A DNA stretch of 64,000 bases, from positions 186,001-250,000 of the forward strand of contig VHIT02000054.1 in NCBI GenBank assembly GCA_009768925.2. Reading direction: 5' to 3'. Source of the DNA: Cryptosporidium bovis (taxonomy: Eukaryota > Apicomplexa > Conoidasida > Eucoccidiorida > Cryptosporidiidae). Positions 37,321 through 46,330 of the stretch are shown here, piece after piece (the first letter of the stretch is position 1; each line of letters starts with the position of its first letter). The translations under genes and the position numbers were made by a program. The notes beneath the pieces are model-generated. The model made no database searches. It was not told the origin of the DNA and saw nothing but the letters and a program-made list of their open reading frames with translations.

Positions 37321-39201
37321 ATGTCATCTTCACGCTCGAACTCACCATATGACAGTCACAAAAATGCTTATGACTTAGATGGAGATAGAAGAAGGGGCCC
37401 TGACTTCGATATGCACAGAGACAATGAAATGGAATATGATAGAGGTAGGAGACGTGACTACAATAACAATAGGGACAGAAGGGATTCTAGGAAGAACGAA
37501 TATTTTAGGAAACAAAAATACAGAGATGACGGAAATATTGATAGAACGAAGTATGAACAAAGTGGTAATAGATGGGAAAGAGACAACGAAAAAGATCGAG
37601 TGAAGGATAGAGATAGGGAAAGAGATAGAGATAGAGATAGGGAAAGAGATAGAGATAGAGATAGGGAAAGAGATAGAGATAGAGATAGGGAAAGAGATAG
37701 AGAAAGAGATAGAGATAGAGATAGAGAAAGAGATAGAGATAGAGATAGAGATAGAGATAGAGAAAGAGATAGAGATAGAGATAGAGATAGAGATAGAGAA
37801 AGAGATAGAGATGTAGATATTGACATAGACAGAGATTGTGAAAGAAGAAGAGAAAGGGAGAAAGGTGATAAGGAGAGAGGTGATAGGGATACTGGAAACA
37901 GAGAAAGAGGAAGAGAAAGATACAGAGAACGTGATCGTGATCACAGGGATCGTGGATATACAGGTAGAAGGAAATCACACTACCGCTCATCGAGAAGGCG
38001 TTCTTATTCAATCTCATCCGATGAGTCAGAGTCTCCAGTAAGGGGAAATAGAGGAAGAAATAGCAGGAAATGCGCAAGAAGTGTCTCTGGTTCGAGTTAT
38101 GTCTCAACCAGTTCATATTCAGAGGAAGAATCACGTGACCGCGGAAGGAACAGAGGTCGTGATAGGGATCGTGATTATCACAAGAGAAGCCGTCATTATT
38201 ACTCATCGGATGAGTCTTCACCAGAGAGGTATAGGAGTAAGTACAGTAGATATAGCAAGAAACATAGACAATATTCCGAGTCAGAGTCAAGTTCTGATTC
38301 AGAAATCGATAGATCAAAGCAAAAGAGGCAGCAAAATGCAAACAATACTTCTAATGAGGAATACAGTTGGAAGGGTAATCTAAGATACTCTCCAGATAAT
38401 CAAAAAGAAGAAAATCAAAATTTGAAAAAATGGCAGGCACATGAAAATATTGCTTCTATAGAGGGTAGTGGTACGAACTATACTCCTAATGTGGATATCA
38501 AGGGAGGGTCTAAAAAAGATTCCGATCCTTCTCAAAGTAGAGATATTGCTTTACCAAATTTAGACGACAAAAGAGAGAACTTAACGTCTGTAACCTTGTC
38601 TGAAAGATTAATCGAGATTAGGAATATGAATGAGCCTCAAAGATGTAGCAAATCAACTGCTAAATTATTGGACTTAATACTAGACGATACTGAGGAATTT
38701 CTCGCAGAAGACACAGGAGGGAGAGAACTCACTAAACAACAATTTGTTACGTGGTTTGTAATAAATCAACAAAGTGGACCATCAATAATTGAATCTGAAG
38801 TTGTGTCTAGAGTTGAAGACAAAAGACAGAAACTCGTACAGGTAAACAAGAGGCTCTTTACTGAGATCTCCAATAACGAGTCTTACTCTCTAGATTTTGA
38901 AGAGCTTAAAGATAAGGAGACAAACGAGACAATAACCACTCAAATCGTTCTTTATGGTAGTAAATACGGGAGATTAGTTCGTGTTTATGTGATAAAGGAC
39001 AAAGATCAGATTACACTGAAAGAAAATATATCTCTCGGTAAATTAAAGAACTATAAAATATTTGCTATATTCCTTAGATACTTAAGAAAGAAAGGAATAA
39101 AGTATTCTAGTGATAGGAACGGTGAGGACAATTCAAACGAAAATTTTGATGGTGTATTCCATTTCTATGACTTTATTAGCAATCCAGATATTATTGAGTA
39201 G
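37321..39201 (+). CDS. Arg-Asp/Arg-Glu repeat nuclear protein
   Basis: 626 residues from the ATG at 37321; the open frame extends 10 codons upstream only to a TTG. Residues ~96-164 are an almost perfect RD/RE alternation, followed by RS-like and acidic Ser segments to ~345. Such tails occur in U1-70K and other splicing factors and drive condensate-type interactions. The last ~200 residues look folded (SVTLSERLIEIRNMNEPQRC, LLDLILDDTEEFLAEDTGG, TKQQFVTWFVINQQSG, LKNYKIFAIFLRYLRKKG) but match no family I can name. There is no RRM and no PRP38 core. A role in splicing or RNA biology is inferred from the repeat alone. Confidence 0.82.
   Translation: MSSSRSNSPYDSHKNAYDLDGDRRRGPDFDMHRDNEMEYDRGRRRDYNNNRDRRDSRKNEYFRKQKYRDDGNIDRTKYEQSGNRWERDNEKDRVKDRDRERDRDRDRERDRDRDRERDRDRDRERDRERDRDRDRERDRDRDRDRDRERDRDRDRDRDRERDRDVDIDIDRDCERRREREKGDKERGDRDTGNRERGRERYRERDRDHRDRGYTGRRKSHYRSSRRRSYSISSDESESPVRGNRGRNSRKCARSVSGSSYVSTSSYSEEESRDRGRNRGRDRDRDYHKRSRHYYSSDESSPERYRSKYSRYSKKHRQYSESESSSDSEIDRSKQKRQQNANNTSNEEYSWKGNLRYSPDNQKEENQNLKKWQAHENIASIEGSGTNYTPNVDIKGGSKKDSDPSQSRDIALPNLDDKRENLTSVTLSERLIEIRNMNEPQRCSKSTAKLLDLILDDTEEFLAEDTGGRELTKQQFVTWFVINQQSGPSIIESEVVSRVEDKRQKLVQVNKRLFTEISNNESYSLDFEELKDKETNETITTQIVLYGSKYGRLVRVYVIKDKDQITLKENISLGKLKNYKIFAIFLRYLRKKGIKYSSDRNGEDNSNENFDGVFHFYDFISNPDIIE
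37606..37811 (+). repeat. In-frame hexanucleotide (AGAGAT/AGGGAA) tandem array
   Basis: About 34 copies of AGAGAT with AGAGAA and AGGGAA variants encode Arg-Asp and Arg-Glu. Because the unit is a multiple of three and lacks stops in most frames, long spurious frames (122 to 278 codons) appear on the opposite strand. Copy number is likely to vary between isolates. Confidence 0.92.
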
Positions 39202-39548
39202 TAGACTTTATACAGATATTCATCAGTTAATTCTATCTCTTTAGTCATATTCGTTGCACTAACCCCGTAATATTCCGCAATTTTGTTAATTATACATTTC
39301 CTTTTTGTAACGGCCAGAAGCAAGTGCCCTATTCACATAGAGTCTAACTGCTTTCCTTGCGGGCAAACTGGAGTAAATAACACTTGCCCGTCTCGGCACT
39401 TTGGACTGAAAGTCCCATTCTGGACAGTGTGAAGGGTATGTGAGTAGACATGAAAATTTACCAGAGGACACTGAAATACATATATAATATTATATCTATA
39501 TTCTATTTACTAAAAACTGAACATTATATTTTGAACAAACTAAGATGA
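39202..39548. other. Convergent intergenic region, 347 bp
   Basis: The flanks are AT-rich, but 39305-39475 is clearly richer in G and C than other spacers here and holds several perfect inverted repeats; see the candidate RNA entry. Confidence 0.6.
39305..39475. ncRNA. Candidate structured non-coding RNA (strand unknown)
   Basis: Four perfect, mutually compatible helices are visible: AAGTGCC (39322-39328) with GGCACTT (39395-39401); inside it CGGGCAA (39360-39366) with TTGCCCG (39384-39390); then hairpin GGACT (39403-39407) with AGTCC (39411-39415), loop GAA; then CAGTGT (39425-39430) with ACACTG (39468-39473). GC content is well above that of other spacers. It lies between converging coding ends. 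I do not recognise SRP, RNase P/MRP or a spliceosomal RNA with confidence; GAAAGTCCC on the plus strand faintly resembles the CR-I box of RNase MRP. An alternative is an exon: the minus strand is open for 61 codons but starts at GTG after a TTTCAG, with no upstream exon found. Confidence 0.4.
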
Positions 39549-42368
39549 TCAACGTTTGGAATCTAAATTCGATGCCCCAGAAACGACCATGACACTATAA
39601 CTAATATTGGAGTCACTGTTCAATACTGAACTCGTAAGACTACTCGCCGCAGTGGCGGCATAGCTAGCACTTCCAGTGGCCTTAATACTTAATTGCTTCG
39701 TGTTTTTTTGATGAGCATTTGATGAGACTACTACCGCTCCTGTTGAAGTCAATGTAGATGTAGTTGACGAACCTCCGGTTGATCCCATTGAACCAGTTGC
39801 ACTACTAGATACTTGCGTGGGTGATTGGAATTGCGTTTGTAGTTGGTTTTGTCTGGAAGAGTCTGATCCAACACTAATCGACAATGTCGGATGTCGAAGT
39901 TTACCATCTCTTGTTCTCAACTCTGCCTCTCCGTGTGCAAACTTACAATCCGCCTCTAACCAACAGTATCCACGCATCCAATGTCTACATAAGGCTCTCT
40001 TATAGTTATACGGTTCTCCATGGGCCCCTAAGGAGATTGATGAGTCTTCGTCAGTATTAACTGAGTTTCCAGGAATTTCACCACTTGGATTGGTGAGATC
40101 ACTACTGTTAGTTGATGCCGAATTATCAGACCTTCCACCTGCACCAGAAGTTGTGCTAGTATTGGTGTCACCTTTGTGAAGAACAGCGTCTATATAAGAA
40201 GCATTTCCCGTCGAAGCACCCAAATTGTTAATTGTTCCAACTTTAACAGAACTCACTATATTCTGTTTTCCATTGTTTCCAGAAAGAGCACTACCTATAT
40301 TTTTTGTAACATCAGTTCTCGTACCCTTTATAGTTAATAACTTAGGGTTGGAGCTAGCTATAGGATTGTTATTGTTTATATTTTGATTAGACCCTGGAAC
40401 AGCTCCAGATAAATTCTGACCAACCAATGCAACAAAGCCATCACTTTGTGAATTCGTTATATTAGATGCTTTTAAAACATCTTTTGAGGGCAACTGTTTG
40501 ATGATAGCACTTGTAAGTGGAGGAAATGCTGAATTATTAAATAAATGGCTATTGTCGACAATGTTCTTATTATTTTGACTACCATTGACATTGTTCCCAA
40601 TACTATCTAAGTGACTGGTAGTACTACTGTCACTACTATCATTAATATAATTATCATCATTATTGTTATTAACGTCAATGTTAACATCTTCGCCATTGCT
40701 GTCGTTTTTATTGTTATTATCACTATCACCACTATTATTACCACTACAAATAACACTAGTACCATTGAGATTGTTGTCATCTATAGATTGATTATCTTTG
40801 GTAAGGCCATATTGTAGATCAATAGATTCCATCTTGTTTTCAATGTCATAAATTTTGGATTTGTATGTATCCTCAACGTTTTCATTAGAATCAACACTGT
40901 AGTCCATTAGCGTAGAACTACTTGTATTAGATAAACCCTGAATACTCCTAAAATTGTCTCCATCAACGGAATTACCGTTATTGAAATTACTCTCAAAATT
41001 TTGACTAACTTGAATATTATCCTTTAAAAGGACGTCTTTACAGTGAGTATCAGGGGTATTGGGATTTTGAGTATTATTTATATCAAATCCAAGACCTAAA
41101 CAAAATCTCTGAAAATCCATATCTACTGAAGCAGAAGAGACATTATCCTCCTGATCATTTACTTGAGAGAATGAATCCATACCATTACAGGTAATTGGGC
41201 TTTGTATTGTCCAAGTATACATTGAATTAGTATTATAAATATCAGTTATAGCATTGTTAGTCAGAGCATTTAATCCTTGAGTCCCTTGAACAAAAGAATT
41301 TATATTAATATTAGAGGAGTAAATACCATCTTTGTTATAATCATTACTTACAACAACAACATCACAACTGTTATTATTATTATTGATATTATTATTGACT
41401 CCAGTCATATTATTGATTCTATTGCCATTAACAAACTTCGCATTTTTGGTACTAATCAAATTAATATTGCCATTATTAGATTTTAATGTTTTTACACCAT
41501 TAATATTCGGAACGTCTTCATTTGAATGTTCACTATTTTTGCAGGATATGTTGTTTGGGTTTACATTGTTACTATTGTTTTCATACCCACTAAAATCATG
41601 CATAAATCCATTTGTGGGTGAATATCCACCTGTTGAAGACATCCAAGGATCAGAAATAAATGATCCTGTTGTAGAGCTTCCAGTTGCATTATGATTTGAA
41701 GAACTGTTAATGGAAGTGGAATTTGTGGAATGGCTCCAAAACCCATCAGATATTGCTCCAAAAGGTTGTGGTTGTGCAGAGGGGACATTCATGTTTTGGC
41801 CTCCAATTCCAACGTTCACTGAATTTACGGCACAAGTAACCCCAGGAATAGGATTTCCACGCATATAAATAAAGTTATCTTGATTAAAGCCATCACCAGA
41901 TATGTTGTTACTTTTGTAGTATGGGGAAGTTGCACAAGTGGTGGTGCTATTAGATTGATATCCAGGGTTACAAATTGCAGTTAGGTTTTGTGGAAGCCAA
42001 CATGAGAGATCCAAAGGTAAGCCGCTTCCTACTGTATGCAATGAATTGGCACTTGATGTAGAACCTCCATTCGGAATAGTTCTGGCCGTTAAATTTGGCT
42101 GGCTATTTGCATTAATAATATTACTCATCGTCAAAGAGGCTTTTTGGGGTTTATATTCTCCTTTGAAAAAACAAAATGGGCAACTTCCATTACTTTTCTT
42201 TATCAATTCATTCTTATAACAGTCTTCGCATACCATTTGTTGGCAACATGGAAGAATCACTCCAGGAACGCCATTTCCTATTACTATCTGTCTTGAACAT
42301 AAAGAACAGTCATTCTCTATATCTGTCAAAGACCACAAAAAAGAGTCATTTGTTGTTTTTGTATCCAT
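39549..42368 (-). CDS. RING (CNOT4-type) and CCCH zinc-finger protein
   Basis: 939 residues. Residues 21-66 form a Cys-only RING like that of CNOT4/Not4: CSLC, then LPCCQQMVCEDC, then GSCPFC. It would be a ubiquitin ligase module. A single CCCH finger (C-x7-C-x5-C-x3-H, CRHWMRGYCWLEADCKFAHG) lies near 790-812 and would bind RNA. Between them are ~700 residues of Asn/Ser/Gly-rich low complexity with poly-Asn runs. There is no RRM of the CNOT4 kind, so I do not name it CNOT4; makorin-like proteins have the opposite order. A role in mRNA turnover or translation control via ubiquitin is inferred. Confidence 0.85.
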   Translation of the reverse strand: MDTKTTNDSFLWSLTDIENDCSLCSRQIVIGNGVPGVILPCCQQMVCEDCYKNELIKKSNGSCPFCFFKGEYKPQKASLTMSNIINANSQPNLTARTIPNGGSTSSANSLHTVGSGLPLDLSCWLPQNLTAICNPGYQSNSTTTCATSPYYKSNNISGDGFNQDNFIYMRGNPIPGVTCAVNSVNVGIGGQNMNVPSAQPQPFGAISDGFWSHSTNSTSINSSSNHNATGSSTTGSFISDPWMSSTGGYSPTNGFMHDFSGYENNSNNVNPNNISCKNSEHSNEDVPNINGVKTLKSNNGNINLISTKNAKFVNGNRINNMTGVNNNINNNNNSCDVVVVSNDYNKDGIYSSNININSFVQGTQGLNALTNNAITDIYNTNSMYTWTIQSPITCNGMDSFSQVNDQEDNVSSASVDMDFQRFCLGLGFDINNTQNPNTPDTHCKDVLLKDNIQVSQNFESNFNNGNSVDGDNFRSIQGLSNTSSSTLMDYSVDSNENVEDTYKSKIYDIENKMESIDLQYGLTKDNQSIDDNNLNGTSVICSGNNSGDSDNNNKNDSNGEDVNIDVNNNNDDNYINDSSDSSTTSHLDSIGNNVNGSQNNKNIVDNSHLFNNSAFPPLTSAIIKQLPSKDVLKASNITNSQSDGFVALVGQNLSGAVPGSNQNINNNNPIASSNPKLLTIKGTRTDVTKNIGSALSGNNGKQNIVSSVKVGTINNLGASTGNASYIDAVLHKGDTNTSTTSGAGGRSDNSASTNSSDLTNPSGEIPGNSVNTDEDSSISLGAHGEPYNYKRALCRHWMRGYCWLEADCKFAHGEAELRTRDGKLRHPTLSISVGSDSSRQNQLQTQFQSPTQVSSSATGSMGSTGGSSTTSTLTSTGAVVVSSNAHQKNTKQLSIKATGSASYAATAASSLTSSVLNSDSNISYSVMVVSGASNLDSKR

Positions 42369-43331
42369 ATCAGTATAGATATTTTATACTCTCATCCCCA
42401 ATATAAGTTGCCAAATACAATTATGAGAACAGCTTATAGAGCTTCCTTGTATTATTTACTAATATTCTTGATTTCTTGATTATTTTCCCCTTCTCCCTCT
42501 TAATAATAAAAATGTTGACCCTCAATTGTCAATTCTTAACTGCTAAACTACTAATACTTAGATTGACCGTAATATTATATGGCTTTATTGATTATTGTCT
42601 GGCTGTCTATACCTTTTTTGCGCTCAAAAACTCCTTTACTTAAATACACGGACGTAGAAAGACGTATACCCACAGACAATTATTTAACTAACCACTTCTA
42701 AATACTCCAAAGCTTTTTAGTCCACTAGATTATTGTAGAGGCTTAACAAATAAGCCTTTAAGTATTGTCTCCAACCCGCTCAAGTGATGGCGGTATGTTT
42801 TTTTAAAATTGCTTAACGAAATTTTAAAGACTAGTGTTTCAAAGAATATACCCTTTTTTCAACAAAAGAGAATATTTTGGTAATTATCAGATACATATAT
42901 ATGATTCGTACATTTTTTGAGCTAGTTTTTCGCAAGTTTATCTTCACTCATTCCCATACTATAATGTGTTTCTCATACTCATATCTACTTTTTCTCTCGT
43001 TTATAACCACCACATTTATGTCACTAATCAGAAATCACCCTATTACTTTATTATTTTCTTTCTTTCTCAAACTAATCTTAAAAGAGTTGCCTCTTACAAA
43101 GCGGTAATTATTGTGCAGGCGCGAATGCCTTCAAAGAACTTTATTCCTAATAAATTATTGTCAGGAGTTGTAGACAAGTAACTTTAAGGGAAAACCTGAC
43201 TTCTTTCTACAATTTGTGAGGTTACGAAATAATCTCAAATATTTTTTTGTGTTGGGAATAGATATGAATTTGTGTTTGTCTCGTAATTGATAAAATTATT
43301 CCTCAAGTTGAAATCTTGAAAAAAAGAAAAA
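42369..43331. other. Divergent intergenic region, 963 bp
   Basis: AT-rich with no convincing gene. Two overlapping frames of 71-76 codons (42877-43181) are Phe/Leu/Ser-rich and out of keeping with neighbouring proteins. A TGGCGG core near 42788 and GGCGCGAA at 43118-43125 are E2F-like. A long 5' leader for the RING gene or the next gene would fit the length. Confidence 0.5.
43118..43125. promoter_or_regulatory. E2F-like GGCGCGAA site
   Basis: About 210 bp upstream of the ATG at 43332. It matches the TTCGCGCC half of common E2F elements. Confidence 0.4.
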
Positions 43332-43892
43332 ATGCCAACATCTACTAACAATAAAAATAAAAAAGGTCTCTTGCGACTTCCAGATGAAAAAAGCAAAAAA
43401 GGTACAAGACCTAGGTTCTCCGTCGCATTTCGTGAAACTGTAGAGTTTAGAACAGTATATGTGACGAAGCAAGAAAGATTAGGGCAATTCTATGATTTGA
43501 CACATTTCGACTTCATCGAAGAGGAGAGAGAAGACTATACACAGAATTTTATTGCAGACTTCGCTGCTACATGCATTCCACTAAAAGATTCTGATGAAAA
43601 TAACAACAGCCGAAAACTAAAGAGGCTTCTTTGGAATTACGAAGATGAGAATCGTAGCAACTTCTCAATTTCATGGCTGAAGCCGTACTCGAATGGAGAG
43701 AACAATGAAAGCGCTGAATTTGATGAAGAGTGCATGGGTGAGGAATTTGAAGACGCCTATATAGGAGGCTTTGAATACAACGGTGATGATATGATATTCG
43801 ATGAATATCATGGCTCTTGCCATGACGAAGAGTTACAAAATGACACATACAACTATATTGAAAGCAATGAGTTTGAAATAAGAGTTGAATGA
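43332..43892 (+). CDS. Small acidic protein with possible PP1-docking segment
   Basis: 186 residues. A Lys/Asn-rich start is followed by RPRFSVAFRETVEFRTVYV (residues 26-45), whose V-x-F plus later V-E-x-R pattern resembles the docking region of protein phosphatase 1 regulators, though the basic-x-V-x-F spacing is not exact. The rest is strongly acidic (Glu/Asp/Asn/Tyr) and probably disordered. No signal peptide, membrane span or enzyme motif is seen. I do not recognise the family. A hairpin-forming AGAGATTGATCTCT lies about 30 bp past the stop. Confidence 0.72.
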   Translation: MPTSTNNKNKKGLLRLPDEKSKKGTRPRFSVAFRETVEFRTVYVTKQERLGQFYDLTHFDFIEEEREDYTQNFIADFAATCIPLKDSDENNNSRKLKRLLWNYEDENRSNFSISWLKPYSNGENNESAEFDEECMGEEFEDAYIGGFEYNGDDMIFDEYHGSCHDEELQNDTYNYIESNEFEIRVE

Positions 43893-44282
43893 AAACGTGT
43901 TAATTTCCCTACCACATTATCTAGAGATTGATCTCTGTACTCGTGTCAATACAAGTTTTCAATTTTAGCCCAATAAAACCTGTGTTCACGCTATATTTTA
44001 AAATCCCGAAAGTAGTTTGATGTTTCTTGTTCTAATAATCTCATTAAATATTACGACGCTTTCTTGCTTGTCTCGTTACGTGGGTGATCATTTTGATATT
44101 TTTTTTCGTGGGGATATTAACGTATTTTGTCAAATCCTACATACCGCTAACAAGCAATGAGTATCGGGCAAGTATTTTCCCGCCCAAGACAAATTTCATT
44201 TTAACAATATGTTTATATTTCAAATAAATTAATGCATCATTTTTTCTTAGGCTTTTTCTCGATTTAGATACAAAAAGAGGCA
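43893..44282. other. Intergenic region upstream of HINT
   Basis: 390 bp with no frame. It contains a short palindrome just after the upstream gene (43922-43935) and a canonical E2F element at 44175-44185. Confidence 0.5.
44175..44185. promoter_or_regulatory. Canonical E2F-type site TTTTCCCGCCC
   Basis: Contains TTTCCCGCC, 98 bp upstream of the HINT ATG. It is one of two textbook-form E2F elements in the window. Confidence 0.5.
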
Positions 44283-44633
44283 ATGGATACTGAAGTTTCT
44301 ATTTTCGATAGGATTGTTACTGGTGAAATTCAGTGTAATAAGATCTATGAAGACGATTTTTGCATTTCATTTTATGATATAAACCCAGTTGCTCCCGTTC
44401 ATGCATTGCTCGTGCCAAAGAAGCGTAATGGACTTACGAGATTAAGTAATGCAACTGAAGATCACAAAGATATCTTGGGTCATCTAATGACGAAGGTCCC
44501 AGTTGTTGCTAAACTACTTAATCTCAAAGACTTTAGGATTGTAATAAACGATGGTGAGGAAGCCTGTCAATCGGTATTTCACTTACATATTCATATTTTG
44601 GGTGGTCGTAATTTTACATGGCCACCAGGTTAA
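44283..44633 (+). CDS. HINT1: HIT-family (HINT1-like) nucleotide hydrolase
   Basis: 116 residues, normal length for HINT. It has SIFDRIVTGEI at the start, YEDDFCISFYDINPVAPVHA in the middle (the conserved D-x-x-P-x-A-P-x-H), and the catalytic histidine triad H100-x-H102-x-H104 in FHLHIHILGG, ending RNFTWPPG, as in HINT1 proteins. The middle histidine would attack the phosphoramidate; substrates in the family are adenosine phosphoramidates and aminoacyl-AMP. It is a soluble cytosolic or nuclear protein with no targeting signal. All key residues are present. The start is the only sensible ATG. Confidence 0.95.
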   Translation: MDTEVSIFDRIVTGEIQCNKIYEDDFCISFYDINPVAPVHALLVPKKRNGLTRLSNATEDHKDILGHLMTKVPVVAKLLNLKDFRIVINDGEEACQSVFHLHIHILGGRNFTWPPG

Positions 44634-44699
44634 AACTATTTGTTTATATTAAATTAACTTTATTCATTATTTGCTCGCGAAAAAGTTAGTTCTTTTCGT

Positions 44700-44733
44700 G
44701 GGGGGGGGGGGGGNNGGGGGGGGGGGGGGGGGG
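44700..44733. repeat. Poly-G tract interrupted by NN (assembly gap)
   Basis: A run of 14 G, two N, then 18 G, in otherwise AT-rich sequence, starting 67 bases after the HINT stop. The true length is unknown; the Ns mark an unresolved base call or a joined contig end. A genuine G-run of this size would form G-quadruplexes and stall polymerases. Confidence 0.95.
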
Positions 44734-44740
44734 TATGTCA

Positions 44741-44748
44741 TGCATGCA
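44741..44748. promoter_or_regulatory. TGCATGCA (ApiAP2-type) site
   Basis: A perfect palindrome 131 bp upstream of the ATG at 44879, immediately after the poly-G run. It matches an AP2-domain target core known in apicomplexans; binding here is inferred. Confidence 0.4.
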
Positions 44749-44878
44749 TCTGTCTCCCCATAATTGTAATTTTTACCTTTGTATTGCATGTGTAATATTT
44801 GCCGATCTTGAAATTGAGTTGAATTAAGTTGTTAGTTTTCTCATTGTTTTTGTTATTTAACTATTTTGTGATTTGATT

Positions 44879-46231
44879 ATGGATTACGGGTTGCAAATTA
44901 AAGGTTCTGACGGAAGCCAGACTGGGTTTCAGAGCATTCCTTTTGAGCAATATATCGGTCATTCTCATGAAAGTCATATTCCTGTGACATGTTCACAACA
45001 ACATCTAACATATGAAAGCAGTATTAAAACCAGCAAGCAATACGTAATAGGTGATAATCTACAGAGTAATGAACTTGGCCAATATGATTCAATCTGCTCA
45101 CAAAATACGTACATAGATCCAAGAGATGCCAATAACTTTTCGAAATTTAAAAGAAGTTCTTTGAGAGGAAGAAGGCGATACAGAAGAACTCTTCTCAGAA
45201 ATTATGAACAGCCTTTCGGAACGAATATAACTACTAACATCAGTTATCTAGAGGCAGGTGATGAAACAGAGATAAATACACAAAAGCGTGTGTTCTTGAG
45301 AAATACGACTATGAACGCAAGTGGTGTAAACCATATAAACGTTAAATACAATTCTAGTTCTGAACAATACACAAAAGTACCTAAACCTTCTTGGGATGGA
45401 GGTAGATTAGTGAAGCTTCTACAAGGTCATGGTCTTAATATTAAAAATTATGAAAAGAACACTGAATCGCTATCAAACGAAAACTGGAATTCAAAACAGT
45501 CATCAGTTTTAATAAATAATTCTGATATTCAAACAAACAATAGTAGAGATACAGACAATAATTGTTACATGAGAAGTGCGGAGACAATAAATCACCAAAA
45601 GGTTTATAATGGTAATGAAAAAAATATTATTCCAATTTCTGACTATAATGCCACTATAAATAAAGGATCAAACTATTTAAATGTCAGAATTAACAATTGT
45701 ATTGATAAAGATATCATGAATTCAAAGTGCACCATACAAACAAATGAGATGATTCAATTTAACCAACTAAATTGCGTAGAGGATACTAATTCGAGCAAAC
45801 AGTATTGCTATTCTGGAGACTATATAGTCAATGATGACTACAGAAATCAGAATATTGAGAAAGATCAACAAATCTCAAATTCGGAATTCACTCCAAATCA
45901 AAATAATGCGTCTCAATATCTACAAAACAAGGTAAATGTTATTTTTTCTCAAAAAAAATCATTCTTTGAAAGTATTTCAAGCCAACCTGATGTTAAATCG
46001 AACTATCAACAAATAAACAAAAGTAATGATAAGATAGCACTTAACACCGAAGTTCAAAATTTTTTCAGTTCTAGCGAAAGAGGGAACGAATCCGCAATTC
46101 AACCCACACTACCTCCCAAATTTCTCTTCGATACATCACATGAGGAGTTGTTTGTGACGCTTGGAGATACACCAACATCAAAGACAGGCTACAATATATC
46201 ATCTTTGTTCATTCCTAATCAAGATTCGTAG
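44879..46231 (+). CDS. Asn/Ser-rich hypothetical protein, 450 aa
   Basis: Read from the ATG at 44879; the open frame begins two codons earlier at TTG. The protein is dominated by Asn, Ser, Gln and Tyr and looks disordered. A basic patch RSSLRGRRRYRRTLLR (near residue 95-110) could be a nuclear localisation or RNA-binding signal. Short segments that look conserved are KPSWDGGRLVKLLQGHGLN (~170-190) and the C-terminal LPPKFLFDTSHEELFVTLGD. No domain, signal peptide or membrane span is recognised. It converges on the RPA43-like gene with 99 bp between coding ends. Confidence 0.75.
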   Translation: MDYGLQIKGSDGSQTGFQSIPFEQYIGHSHESHIPVTCSQQHLTYESSIKTSKQYVIGDNLQSNELGQYDSICSQNTYIDPRDANNFSKFKRSSLRGRRRYRRTLLRNYEQPFGTNITTNISYLEAGDETEINTQKRVFLRNTTMNASGVNHINVKYNSSSEQYTKVPKPSWDGGRLVKLLQGHGLNIKNYEKNTESLSNENWNSKQSSVLINNSDIQTNNSRDTDNNCYMRSAETINHQKVYNGNEKNIIPISDYNATINKGSNYLNVRINNCIDKDIMNSKCTIQTNEMIQFNQLNCVEDTNSSKQYCYSGDYIVNDDYRNQNIEKDQQISNSEFTPNQNNASQYLQNKVNVIFSQKKSFFESISSQPDVKSNYQQINKSNDKIALNTEVQNFFSSSERGNESAIQPTLPPKFLFDTSHEELFVTLGDTPTSKTGYNISSLFIPNQDS

Positions 46232-46330
46232 CAAATAACATGGCTTTATTGTCACAAAAAGAAAACAACAAATAAAATATCCGGATGGATGAACATATGG
46301 AAACAATGTTTTGGAAAACCATAATACAAC

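Noticed and set aside
37375-38341. Long minus-strand open frames of 122 to 278 codons opposite the Arg-Asp repeat
   Set aside because: They are translations of the hexamer array (Ser-Leu, Ser-Ile or Tyr-Leu alternation) on the wrong strand, with no independent coding character.
39286-39471. 61-codon minus-strand frame as a protein gene
   Set aside because: It begins at GTG, has no in-frame ATG until its last residues, and no convincing upstream exon with a donor site was found in the 78 bases before the next gene. Kept as an alternative to the RNA hypothesis.
42877-43181. Short secreted or membrane-like proteins of 71-76 residues
   Set aside because: Two overlapping frames in the same spacer, hydrophobic only because of T-rich DNA, with no supporting start context.
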